Assembly: GCA_945875135.1 (NCBI GenBank)
Contig: CAMCJO010000128.1
Coordinates: forward strand, 1-6,492
Length of the DNA stretch: 6,492 nucleotides
Direction of reading: 5' to 3'
Origin: an uncultured Porphyromonas sp.
GTDB taxonomy: Bacteria; Bacteroidota; Bacteroidia; Bacteroidales; Porphyromonadaceae
The stretch's first letter is position 1; the number at the start of each line of letters is the position of its first letter. Shown here one piece after another: positions 1-6,307 of this stretch. A program made the position numbers and the translations under genes. The notes below the pieces were generated by a model. The model had not been told where the DNA came from. It saw nothing but the letters and a program-made list of their open reading frames with translations, and made no database searches.

Positions 1-67
1 TCAGCATCTATACTGAAAAAGAACTCCGTTTTACCAACCACTTTGACCTTTAGGTCGGAAATTATTT

Positions 68-94
68 TTTCCAAGGGAGGAAAGCTTTTGGAAA
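68..94. repeat. Short inverted repeat in the left intergenic region
   Basis: TTTCCAA (68-74) and TTGGAAA (88-94) form perfect seven-base arms around a 13-base spacer. GGAAA also occurs at 57-61 and 79-83, so this small area is dense in GGAAA/TTTCC words that could pair in more than one way. It lies directly beyond the putative terminator hairpin. It could be part of a dispersed intergenic repeat, but only one copy is in the window. Confidence 0.45.
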
Positions 95-95
95 C

Positions 96-125
96 CCTAC
101 AAGAAGCGTTCAAACGCCTTGCAGG
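96..125 (-). terminator. Putative terminator hairpin after the ygbA-like gene
   Basis: Arms 96-103 and 118-125 pair, then arms 106-109 and 114-117 pair around a four-base TTGA loop in the minus-strand RNA, with a two-base bulge at 104-105. The pair at 99/122 is a G-U wobble in minus-strand RNA but an A-C mismatch in plus-strand RNA, so the structure is better in the direction that would end the operon. It begins 35 bases after the ygbA stop. The following minus-strand sequence (GGTTTCC) is a poor U-tract, so intrinsic termination is uncertain. Confidence 0.4.
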
Positions 126-159
126 CAACTTAAAAAAGGTGGTAAAGGAGCGGGTGACC

Positions 160-462
160 CTAGAGCTCGCGGAGGAGGTGCTTGACGGCGGCGAGGGGGG
201 GGTGGAAGAGCATACGTGGACCGGCCCAGCGCATCACCGCCTGAATGCGGACGCGCATATCGGGTCGGTAGCAGTGTATGGAGCATTTGCGGCAGGTGGG
301 CTTCGCTGCGCCGTAGCGACAACGGTCTAGTCGCTGTGTGGCGTACTCGAGTAGTTCGCGACAACTGTCGCAGAGCGTCGCATTACCCTCTTTCTTCCTG
401 CAGTAGAGTTGGATCATTTGCCGAATGACCTGCTGCTCCTCAGCGATACGTCCCTGGCCCAT
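160..462 (-). CDS. ygbA: YgbA-like cysteine-rich protein, 'nitrous oxide-stimulated promoter' family
   Basis: This 100-residue soluble protein matches my memory of E. coli YgbA nearly end to end. Visible features are an RIxxEQxxIRxMIxLYC start, CDSCRELLEYA (31-41), RLDRC (44-48), KPTCRKCSIHCY (54-65) and AVMRWAGPRM (75-84). All seven cysteines (21, 31, 34, 48, 57, 60, 64) fall at the family positions, including two CxxC pairs, which suggests a metal or Fe-S site or a thiol sensor; that is inference. In enterobacteria ygbA belongs to the NO-responsive NsrR regulon, but its biochemical role is not established. I chose the ATG at 462 because the frame upstream of it only runs antisense-free through the mnmE tail in an alternate frame and reads as low-complexity Ser/Pro. 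With this start the gene begins one base after the mnmE stop, which implies translational coupling. It is the last gene of the unit. The family call is firm; the function is open. Confidence 0.9.
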   Translation of the reverse strand: MGQGRIAEEQQVIRQMIQLYCRKKEGNATLCDSCRELLEYATQRLDRCRYGAAKPTCRKCSIHCYRPDMRVRIQAVMRWAGPRMLFHPPLAAVKHLLREL

Positions 463-463
463 A

Positions 464-1876
464 CTACTTGCCGATGCAGAAGTGGGAGAAGATGTAGCCG
501 AGCACCTCGTCGGAGGTGATGGAGGCGCCTGTGACGAGTCCAATCTCTTCGATCGCCTCACGGAGGTAAGGGGTGATGAGGTCGCTGGTCAAGCCGTTGT
601 GGAGTCCCTCGGAGACCAACTCTAAGGCGCGACTTGCCTTGGTAAGCGCCTCGTAGTGGCGCAGGTTGTAGAGCATCACGGTCTCTTCATCGCTGTGGAG
701 GGGTTGGGCACTGGTGACCATAAGCTCTTCGAGGGCTTCGATGCCCTGAGCGGCTCGTGCTGAGATGGCTAGCGGAGGGGTGGTGTGCGGTTTGCCGTTC
801 ATGCGTTGCAGCTGGTCGGAGCAGTGGCTGAGCCAGTCTGTGATCTCACGCTCGGTGAGTAGATCCCGCTTGTTGAGCAGGAGTATGAGGGTGCTGTCGG
901 GGGCAGTGAGCGGAAGGAGTTCACCGAGCTGTGTCTCTAGCTCGTCCCACGTGGGTAGGGGCGGGGCGATGACCCAGAGGATGAGCCGTGCCGAGGAGAT
1001 CTGCTGGTAGCTGCGCTCGATGCCCAGTTGCTCCACGAGGTCGGTCGTCTGGCGCAGGCCGGCGGTGTCGATGAGTCGGAAGAGCGTACCGCGAATGGTT
1101 AGTCGCCCCTCGACGGTGTCGCGGGTGGTGCCAGGGATGTCGCTGACGATGGCTCGCTCGTGCTGGAGGAGGGCGTTGAGGAGACTGCTCTTGCCCACAT
1201 TGGGTGCGCCAATGATGGCTGTCGGGATGCCCTGCTGTAGCTCTTGCCCGGTGGTGAAGCTTTGCGTGAGTAGTCGGAGCTGGTGCTGTATGGTGGCTAG
1301 TGTCTCAACTAGTGTGGAGCGATCGGCAAAGGCGACATCCTCTTCGCTAAAGTCTAGCTCCAGCTCGAGGAGACCGGCGAAGCGTAGGAGCGTCGCTCGC
1401 AGTTCGTTGAGCAGATGACTGAGCCGGCCAGTATGCTGCTCCATAGCCATCTTGTGCTGTGTGGCCGTGGTCGCAGCGATGAGGTCAGCGACAGCCTCCG
1501 CCTCGGCTAGGTCTAGCTTACCATGCGCCAAGGCACGACGGGTAAATTCGCCTGGATCGGCCATGCGGCACCCCTCTTGCTGAGATATCCACTCCAGTAT
1601 GGAGCGTACGATGTAGGGGGAGGCGTGGCAGGAGAGCTCGACGACCTCCTCGCCAGTGTAGGAGTGTGGTGCAGCGAAGTAGGTGGCCACGACGAGGTCT
1701 ATGAGTTGCCCGTCAATTCGTAGCCCAGCGGTCGTAGCTTCACGAGGTGCGAGCCTTCTGCCAAGCAACCTTTCGGCGATCTGCGGGGCTAGGCTTCCCG
1801 AGATACGTATGACGGCAAGGCCTCCGCCTAGTGCGGTGGCCGGCGCGCAGATCGTTTCGCTCAGATCATGTATCAT
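464..1876 (-). CDS. mnmE: tRNA uridine-5-carboxymethylaminomethyl modification GTPase MnmE
   Basis: MnmE (TrmE) works with MnmG in the cytoplasm to build the cmnm5 group on U34 of tRNAs reading split codon boxes, using a methylene-tetrahydrofolate one-carbon unit and GTP hydrolysis. At 470 residues it is full length for the family (E. coli about 454). Domains in order are an N-terminal folate-binding domain (about 1-125, with GGGLAVIRISG and DPGEFTRRA at 108-115), a helical domain split around the GTPase, and a G domain at about 217-385. The G motifs are GAPNVGKSS (223-231), PGTTRD (248-253), DTAG (270-273), NKRD (335-338) and SAR (372-374). Asn226 fits the potassium-binding Asn and Glu287 in GIERS the catalytic Glu of E. 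coli. The C-terminus is CIGK, the conserved ending with the essential cysteine. The start ATG overlaps the folK stop by four bases (ATGA). Nothing is missing. Confidence 0.98.
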   Translation of the reverse strand: MIHDLSETICAPATALGGGLAVIRISGSLAPQIAERLLGRRLAPREATTAGLRIDGQLIDLVVATYFAAPHSYTGEEVVELSCHASPYIVRSILEWISQQEGCRMADPGEFTRRALAHGKLDLAEAEAVADLIAATTATQHKMAMEQHTGRLSHLLNELRATLLRFAGLLELELDFSEEDVAFADRSTLVETLATIQHQLRLLTQSFTTGQELQQGIPTAIIGAPNVGKSSLLNALLQHERAIVSDIPGTTRDTVEGRLTIRGTLFRLIDTAGLRQTTDLVEQLGIERSYQQISSARLILWVIAPPLPTWDELETQLGELLPLTAPDSTLILLLNKRDLLTEREITDWLSHCSDQLQRMNGKPHTTPPLAISARAAQGIEALEELMVTSAQPLHSDEETVMLYNLRHYEALTKASRALELVSEGLHNGLTSDLITPYLREAIEEIGLVTGASITSDEVLGYIFSHFCIGK

Positions 1877-2340
1877 GCGGGCAGGGCGGCTAGTAGCTGA
1901 GCCACGGTGGCCCCTGTCGTGGGGATGGTGAGCTCAGGTGCTATGTAGCTGAGTGGCTGCAGGACGAAGGCTCGCTCACACATACGAGGGTGCGGGATGG
2001 TGAGTTCAGGCGTGGTCACGATCAGCTGGTCGTAGAGCAGGATGTCTAGGTCTATGACTCGGTCGGAGTAAATGCCGTCGTGCGACTTGTGCCGTCGCCC
2101 CATCTCACGCTCGATAGCCTGAAGCTGTGCCAAAAGCTCTGCGGGCGTCGCTGTCGTGTGAACCGCCACAACGCTATTGAGGAAGAGATGCTCCGAAGCG
2201 AAGCCCACGGGGCGCGTCTCCACAAAGGGTGCTATACTGTAGATCTGAAGCCCACGAAGGCGCATTCGCCTGATCGCCTCTAGCAACTGATGACGAGGCT
2301 CGTCGAGATTGCTACCGAGGGCTATGTAAGTAGTAGGCAT
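1873..2340 (-). CDS. folK: 2-amino-4-hydroxy-6-hydroxymethyldihydropteridine pyrophosphokinase (HPPK)
   Basis: HPPK transfers pyrophosphate from ATP to 6-hydroxymethyl-7,8-dihydropterin, the step before dihydropteroate synthase in folate synthesis. The 155-residue length is normal for a stand-alone enzyme; there is no fusion to FolB or FolP. Family motifs are visible in order: TYIALGSNL (4-12), ETRPVGF (41-47) ahead of FLNSVV (53-58), then DRVIDLDILLY (93-103), which holds the two magnesium-binding aspartates (97 and 99), and PHPRMCERAFVLQPL (116-130) near the C-terminus. The ATG at 2340 gives the usual start a few residues before the first strand. It lies 22 bases after the queA stop and its own TGA overlaps the mnmE ATG. 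Since MnmE uses a folate cofactor, the pairing links cofactor supply and use, though co-transcription alone does not prove that purpose. Confidence 0.97.
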   Translation of the reverse strand: MPTTYIALGSNLDEPRHQLLEAIRRMRLRGLQIYSIAPFVETRPVGFASEHLFLNSVVAVHTTATPAELLAQLQAIEREMGRRHKSHDGIYSDRVIDLDILLYDQLIVTTPELTIPHPRMCERAFVLQPLSYIAPELTIPTTGATVAQLLAALPA

Positions 2341-2362
2341 AGGAGAGGAAGCGAGAGTGGCC

Positions 2363-3436
2363 TTAGTCTATAATGAGGAGCGCATCTCCGTAGCAGCCGA
2401 AGCGGTACTTCTCCTTGACCGCTACATTCATCGCATTCATCACATTCTTCTCACCACCCATGGTGGCAGCGCACATGAGGTTGATGCTCTTTGGCGCATT
2501 GAAGTTGGTCAGCATAGCGGTCGGCAGGTGAATGTGGTAAGGCGGGTAGATGAACTCATTGGTCCAGCCGCTGAACTCCTTGAGGTAACCGTCCGTGCTG
2601 ACGCCCGTCTCGAGGGCTCGCATGACAGTCGCTCCGACAGCCACGATCTGCGCATTGTCGTCGCGCGCTTGGTTGACGATGTCGCAGCACTCGATGGGGA
2701 TGTACATCTCTTCGTTCTCCACCTTGTACTTGCTGATCGCCTCTACCTCGATCTCCTGATAGCTAGAGAGGTTGTGGTGCAGTGTGAGGAAAGCAAGGTT
2801 GCACCCCTGCAGGCGTAGCTTGTGGAGGATAATGTCGCTGAAGTGCAGGCTCGCCGCAGGAGCGCAGACGGCACCGATATGCTTCGCAAAAACACTCTGA
2901 TAACGCTCTAGGTCGCTTGGCTCAGCGGGTCGCTTGATCTCCGCGGGCAGTGGTGCCTCGCCTAGACTGTACAGATCCTTGAGGAAGTCATCGTGAGAGC
3001 CGTCGTAGAGGAAGCGTAGGATACGACCGCGCGAGATGGTGTTGTCGATAACCTCAGCGACCAGCACGGGGGCACCGCCCTCCTCGCCAAACTCGAGCTT
3101 GTTGCCGATGCGGATCTTTCGAGCCGGATCTACGAGTACATCCCATAGGCGCAGGGAGTCGTTGAGCTCACGCAGGAGGAAGACCTCGATCTTCGCCTGG
3201 TTTTTCTCCTTCAGACCATAGAGTCTGGCGGGAAAAACCTTCGTATCGTTGAAGACAAAGGTGTCCTTCTCGCCAAAGTAGTCGAGTATGTCCACAAAGT
3301 TCTTATGCTCGATAGAGCCGTCTGTGCGGTGCAGTACCATCATACGAGACTGATCTCTGAAGGTGGTCGGGTACTGAGCAATGAGCTCCTCGGGGAGCTT
3401 GTAATCAAAGTGTGATAGCTTCGCTTTATGTCGCAT
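2363..3436 (-). CDS. queA: QueA-family S-adenosylmethionine:tRNA ribosyltransferase-isomerase, with altered conserved motifs
   Basis: QueA transfers and isomerises the ribosyl part of SAM onto preQ1 in tRNA (Asp, Asn, His, Tyr anticodons) to make epoxyqueuosine. This 357-residue protein is collinear with the family: KLSHFDYKLPEELIAQYP near the start, VFNDTKVFPARL (61-72), LWDVLVDPARKIRIGNKL (97-114), a GEAPLP segment (159-164) and EKYRFGCYGDALL (342-354). Several normally invariant sites differ. GAVaAPTAgLHF reads GAVCAPAASLHF (188-199). TLHxGxGxF reads TLHHNLSSY (218-226). VGTT reads VGAT (267-270). NFHxPxSTLLM reads NFNAPKSINLM (311-321). The frame is unbroken and flanking residues align, so a sequencing frameshift is not the cause. 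It may be a catalytically altered or inactive QueA, or one with a changed substrate. The family assignment is secure; activity is doubtful. The start at 3436 gives five or so residues more than typical Bacteroidales homologues; no better start exists nearby. Confidence 0.88.
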   Translation of the reverse strand: MRHKAKLSHFDYKLPEELIAQYPTTFRDQSRMMVLHRTDGSIEHKNFVDILDYFGEKDTFVFNDTKVFPARLYGLKEKNQAKIEVFLLRELNDSLRLWDVLVDPARKIRIGNKLEFGEEGGAPVLVAEVIDNTISRGRILRFLYDGSHDDFLKDLYSLGEAPLPAEIKRPAEPSDLERYQSVFAKHIGAVCAPAASLHFSDIILHKLRLQGCNLAFLTLHHNLSSYQEIEVEAISKYKVENEEMYIPIECCDIVNQARDDNAQIVAVGATVMRALETGVSTDGYLKEFSGWTNEFIYPPYHIHLPTAMLTNFNAPKSINLMCAATMGGEKNVMNAMNVAVKEKYRFGCYGDALLIID

Positions 3437-3485
3437 ATTGGATTCTGTTTCTAATGGGATCGAGTGAGTATAGTAAGGGGGATGG

Positions 3486-4250
3486 TCAGGAGAGTTTCTC
3501 CTCGTCGGGCGTTAGGGCGAGTAGTTCGTCTAGCTGGTCGAGGCTAAAGCAGTCTGCCTGTGACACCTCGCCAGAGCGTGTCCGCACCAGCTGGGTGAGG
3601 TAAGCTCCCGAGTCGAGAGCTGTGCCGAGATCGCGTGCCAGCGAACGAATGTAGGTGCCTCTGCTACAGACGATGCGTAGCTGTAGGGTGGGGGGCGTGA
3701 AGCTCACTAGCTCCAGCTCGTGGATGGTGATGCGCTTGTGTGCTAGCTCTACCTCCTGTCCCTGACGGGCTAGGTCGTAGGCGCGTATGCCGCCTATCTT
3801 GACTGCCGAGAAGGTGGGAGGTCGCTGATCGATCTCTCCCGTGAACTGGTGCAAGGCACTCCGCACCATCTCCTCCGTGATATGTTCGTAGGGATAGGTC
3901 GCATCGATCTCGTGCTCGCTGTCGAAGGAGGGTGTGGTGGCTCCGAGCTGTAGCGTGGCGCGGTACTCCTTGTCGTGGTCCATCAGCTGCTCGATGAGCT
4001 TCGTGGCGCGCCCCGTGCAGAGCACCAGCACGCCCGTCGCCTGCGGGTCGAGCGTCCCAGCGTGTCCCACCTTGATACGCTTGACGCCTGTCACCTTGCG
4101 CACCATAATGCGCACCTTATTGACCACGTCAAAGGAGGTCCACCCCAACGGCTTGTCCAAGGGTATGATCGCTCCCGTACGCAACGTGAGGGGGCGATGA
4201 GCCTGTAGGTCGGCAGGCGTGTAGAGCTTGGAGGAGACTTCCTGATTCAT
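3486..4250 (-). CDS. truB: tRNA pseudouridine-55 synthase TruB
   Basis: TruB isomerises U55 in the T-loop of nearly all elongator tRNAs. The 254-residue protein shows IPLDKPLGWTSFDVVNKVR (29-47), the catalytic-loop motif GHAGTLDPQATGVL (62-75) with nucleophile Asp68, KEYRATLQLGATTPSFDSE (94-112), RPPTFSAVKIGGIRAYDLA (143-161) and CSRGTYIRSLARDLG (195-209). The catalytic domain is complete. The chain ends shortly after LVRTRSGEV, so there is no full PUA domain, as is usual in short bacterial TruB proteins of this phylum. About 28 residues precede the first strand, a modest extension that is common in Bacteroidota homologues. The ATG at 4250 sits one base after the uppP stop, suggesting coupled translation; 49 bases separate its stop from queA. 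Confidence 0.97.
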   Translation of the reverse strand: MNQEVSSKLYTPADLQAHRPLTLRTGAIIPLDKPLGWTSFDVVNKVRIMVRKVTGVKRIKVGHAGTLDPQATGVLVLCTGRATKLIEQLMDHDKEYRATLQLGATTPSFDSEHEIDATYPYEHITEEMVRSALHQFTGEIDQRPPTFSAVKIGGIRAYDLARQGQEVELAHKRITIHELELVSFTPPTLQLRIVCSRGTYIRSLARDLGTALDSGAYLTQLVRTRSGEVSQADCFSLDQLDELLALTPDEEKLS

Positions 4251-4251
4251 C

Positions 4252-5103
4252 TTAGTGCATCGCTAGAGGTACTCCGCAGAGTAGTAGGATGAGTACCAGT
4301 AGACCGACCACGATACGGTAGTAGCCGAAGAGCTTGAAGCCGTAGCGGGTCACATAGTTGATAAAGAACCTGATCGCCAGCAGTGCTACCACGAAGGCAA
4401 CCACGTTGCCCACGAGTAGTGCCACCCAGTTTTCCTGGAGCATCTGACTAGATACAGGATCGGAGAGGAGCTTGTACCCCTTGAGTAGGGTGGCACCGAG
4501 CATCGTCGGCACCGCTAGGAAGAAGGAGAACTCGGTCGCTGCACGTCTCGTGAGTCGCTGCTGCAGTCCACCTACGATCGTCGCCATAGAGCGTGACACG
4601 CCTGGGATCATAGCGATGGTCTGAAAGCAACCGATGACGAAAGCATTGCGATACGACGGACGCTCCACCGTCTGTTTTGTGGCAGGCCAAATGCGATCGA
4701 TGAAGAGCATAAAGATGCCACCCAAGAAGAGCATCGTGGCGACTACGTAGACATTGTCCAGGAGCTTGTCTATCTGTTCCTCCAGTAGTAGTCCGATGAC
4801 CGCTGCGGGGATCAGACCGACGAGGAGCTTGATATAAAAGGAGAAGCGTCCTACCCACTGCCACCGCTGCGGTAGCTGTCGTGCGCCCTCCTCCACCCGA
4901 AAGGTGAAGAATCGCTTGTAGTACAGCACCACGACCGATAGGATCGCACCAAACTGGATCATCACCGTAAAGGCTCGTAGGAAAGGGGTACTCTCCATAC
5001 CGAGTACACCCTGCGTGAGGATCATGTGCCCCGTAGAGCTGACTGGGAGAAACTCCGTCAGCCCCTCCACGATGGCTAGAATAATGGATTCAAGTATCGT
5101 CAT
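4252..5103 (-). CDS. uppP: Undecaprenyl-diphosphatase UppP (BacA)
   Basis: UppP is an integral inner-membrane phosphatase that converts undecaprenyl pyrophosphate to undecaprenyl phosphate, recycling the lipid carrier for peptidoglycan and other surface polymers; overproduction classically gives bacitracin resistance. The 283-residue chain is full length and strongly hydrophobic, with about eight predicted membrane segments. The signature [16 protein letters not shown] (12-27) contains the paired glutamates Glu13 and Glu17 (E. coli Glu17 and Glu21) and the SSTGH segment. The second signature [11 protein letters not shown] (166-176) contains Arg171, matching the essential E. coli Arg174. [15 protein letters not shown] (191-205) is the conserved following helix. 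The ATG at 5103 lies 24 bases after the DUF3098 stop. Placement between a division protein and tRNA-modification genes is the standard order I recall for Bacteroidales. Confidence 0.98.
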   Translation of the reverse strand: MTILESIILAIVEGLTEFLPVSSTGHMILTQGVLGMESTPFLRAFTVMIQFGAILSVVVLYYKRFFTFRVEEGARQLPQRWQWVGRFSFYIKLLVGLIPAAVIGLLLEEQIDKLLDNVYVVATMLFLGGIFMLFIDRIWPATKQTVERPSYRNAFVIGCFQTIAMIPGVSRSMATIVGGLQQRLTRRAATEFSFFLAVPTMLGATLLKGYKLLSDPVSSQMLQENWVALLVGNVVAFVVALLAIRFFINYVTRYGFKLFGYYRIVVGLLVLILLLCGVPLAMH

Positions 5104-5127
5104 CTTAAGCGTTGCGGCACAAGAGGT

Positions 5128-5388
5128 TTACTTGTTCTGGGGTGTCGTGTTGCTATCCTTCTCTTTGCCCTTGTCTGGGTTCTTGGGCTTAGCCATGATA
5201 GCGTAGATGATTAGGAGGAAGCCGATCAGCGTGACGATAGGCGCCACGACGATACGACGTGTGCTAAAGATCTCTGCCGTGAACTCTGTGCTGTCTGCAC
5301 TACCTCCGCCCGACATCAAGAGGAGACCCAAGATGATGATCCCCACGGAGATCGCTAGGAGGATATAGTTCTTCTTGCCAAATACCAT
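5128..5388 (-). CDS. Small two-helix membrane protein of the DUF3098 family
   Basis: This 86-residue protein fits DUF3098, a Bacteroidota family usually found between ftsX and uppP and without a known function. It opens with MVFGKKNYILL, has one hydrophobic helix at about 8-25 ending in MSGGGS, a short loop with the typical TAEIFSTRR (37-45), a second helix at about 46-66 and a lysine-rich hydrophilic tail (67-86). The positive-inside rule suggests both ends are cytoplasmic. I chose the ATG at 5388, 31 bases after the ftsX stop, because it places FGKKNY at the N-terminus as in relatives and is preceded by AT-rich sequence typical of Bacteroidota starts. A longer start at 5445 would overlap the end of ftsX by 26 bases and add residues that do not look like the family. 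Conserved neighbours make a role near the cell envelope or divisome plausible, which is inference only. Confidence 0.88.
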   Translation of the reverse strand: MVFGKKNYILLAISVGIIILGLLLMSGGGSADSTEFTAEIFSTRRIVVAPIVTLIGFLLIIYAIMAKPKNPDKGKEKDSNTTPQNK

Positions 5389-5419
5389 AATTGATAAGTT
5401 GTGATGTATGAGATAATGA

Positions 5420-6307
5420 CTAAGCCATGACGATACGTCCGCCATCCATACGAATATATTTGCTCGTCGATATCGAGGCGGTGATCCACGAGAGCAAGAT
5501 GCCGAGGCAGATGATCCCTCCGAGGATGGTCGCCACTTCGCTGTAGCTGAGATAGCTCTCGATGAGCTGCGGATTGCGCTGCGTCATATAGCCGAGCGTG
5601 CCTAGGAGCATACAGACCGCCAGCAAGCCACCCCACAGACCATTGAAGATACTATAGGTGGTGAAGGGCTTACGGATCAAGCTCGGCTTAGCCCCCAGTA
5701 GCGTCATAGAGCGGATCAGGAAGCGCCGGCTGTAGATCATAATGTGGGTCATACTGTTGACCTGTATGATAGCGATGATCAGCAGGATCAGCGAGACGAT
5801 CAGTAGGATTGTCGAGAGATGCTGCATATTCTCATCGATCATCTGGAGCATATCTCCACGGTAGCTCATCGTCTGCACGTTGCCCCACGAGGCGAAGTCG
5901 CTCTCTATCTGCGCCATGCTATCGGCTACGGCGTACTGTGACTTGAGATGCACCTCCAGCGAGGGCTGTAGGGGGTTGAAGCCGAGTACCGCCACGGGGT
6001 CTTCGCCTATCTCCTCTTCGAGCTGTCGTGCAGCTTCGGCGGGCGTTATGTAGGTCACATCCTTGATGTATGGAGCCTGGCTCACCTGCTGCATCAGTTG
6101 TATGCTATCCTGCTCAGTGGTCTCTGGGTCTAGTAAGACGGTGAAGGTCATCTCCTCGCGTACCGACTGCTCTAGGTGGCACTTGCCCACCTCAAGGAGA
6201 GCGATAGATCCCAGCAGGAAGAGTGGTAGGGCGATACAGACGATCGCAATAATCCTAGAGGAGGGGAGTAGCGATCGGCGCCGTGGACGAGGTGTGTGAT
6301 GCGACAT
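5420..6307 (-). CDS. ftsX: Cell-division ABC-transporter permease FtsX
   Basis: FtsX pairs with the ATPase FtsE; the complex sits at the septum and controls peptidoglycan hydrolases through its external domain. The 295-residue protein has the FtsX topology: a basic cytoplasmic N-terminus (HHTPRPRRR), membrane helix 1 at about 18-40, a large extracytoplasmic domain at about 41-163 (with TFTVLLDPETTEQ and YIKDVTYITPAEAA), helix 2 at about 164-184, a basic cytoplasmic loop (190-215, including IRSMTLLGAKPSLIRKPF), helix 3 at about 218-240 and helix 4 at about 258-279. The LLGA motif in the loop is typical for contact with FtsE. No ftsE is in the window; in Bacteroidota the two genes are often apart. 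The ATG at 6307 gives the expected charged N-terminus and follows about 130 bases of leader. It is the first gene of the unit. Confidence 0.95.
   Translation of the reverse strand: MSHHTPRPRRRSLLPSSRIIAIVCIALPLFLLGSIALLEVGKCHLEQSVREEMTFTVLLDPETTEQDSIQLMQQVSQAPYIKDVTYITPAEAARQLEEEIGEDPVAVLGFNPLQPSLEVHLKSQYAVADSMAQIESDFASWGNVQTMSYRGDMLQMIDENMQHLSTILLIVSLILLIIAIIQVNSMTHIMIYSRRFLIRSMTLLGAKPSLIRKPFTTYSIFNGLWGGLLAVCMLLGTLGYMTQRNPQLIESYLSYSEVATILGGIICLGILLSWITASISTSKYIRMDGGRIVMA

Larger units (their letters stand above)
1..159. other. AT-richer intergenic flank, possibly with the end of a neighbouring unit
   Basis: No gene is firmly supported here. The region is visibly richer in A and T than the coding part and holds two hairpin-forming repeats. 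The plus-strand frame beginning at base 1 is open all the way to the stop at 328-330, with a possible TTG start at 43. Its first part encodes a Leu/Lys/Glu-rich stretch (LLETLQEAF, then LAGNLKKVVKER), but beyond 159 it runs antisense through the ygbA-like gene, where long open frames are expected by chance. I therefore do not call it a gene. Confidence 0.35.

Noticed and set aside
1..7. A possible minus-strand gene start at the left edge (ATG at 7-5)
   Set aside because: Only two codons lie in the window and no promoter box precedes it, so there is no support either way.
462..561. A longer start for the ygbA-like gene at 561
   Set aside because: The added 33 residues are Ser/Pro-rich, overlap the mnmE C-terminus out of frame, and are absent from the family; the ATG at 462 fits E. 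coli YgbA and gives a one-base gap.
1020..1418. A 132-codon plus-strand open frame within mnmE
   Set aside because: It is Ser/Arg-rich, the reverse reading of the MnmE G-domain codons, and has no recognisable motif.
2401..2440. A short tandem-like run of ATTCATC/ATTCATCAC words
   Set aside because: It encodes the VMNAMNV stretch in the QueA-family protein; the repetition follows from repeated Met-Asn codons and aligns with the family helix, so it is not a repeat element.
2357..2818. A 153-codon plus-strand open frame opposite the end of queA
   Set aside because: It lies wholly antisense to a well-supported gene, apart from a few bases, shows no recognised family, and its Val/Asp/Leu-rich composition mirrors the codons of the opposite strand.
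4448..4864. A 138-codon minus-strand frame inside uppP
   Set aside because: It is an alternate frame of a complete UppP gene with all catalytic motifs in the main frame; its Arg/His/Ser-rich content looks like an out-of-frame translation.
5355..5636. A 93-codon minus-strand frame across the ftsX end and DUF3098 start
   Set aside because: It overlaps ftsX out of frame and shows no family resemblance; the DUF3098 and FtsX frames explain the region.
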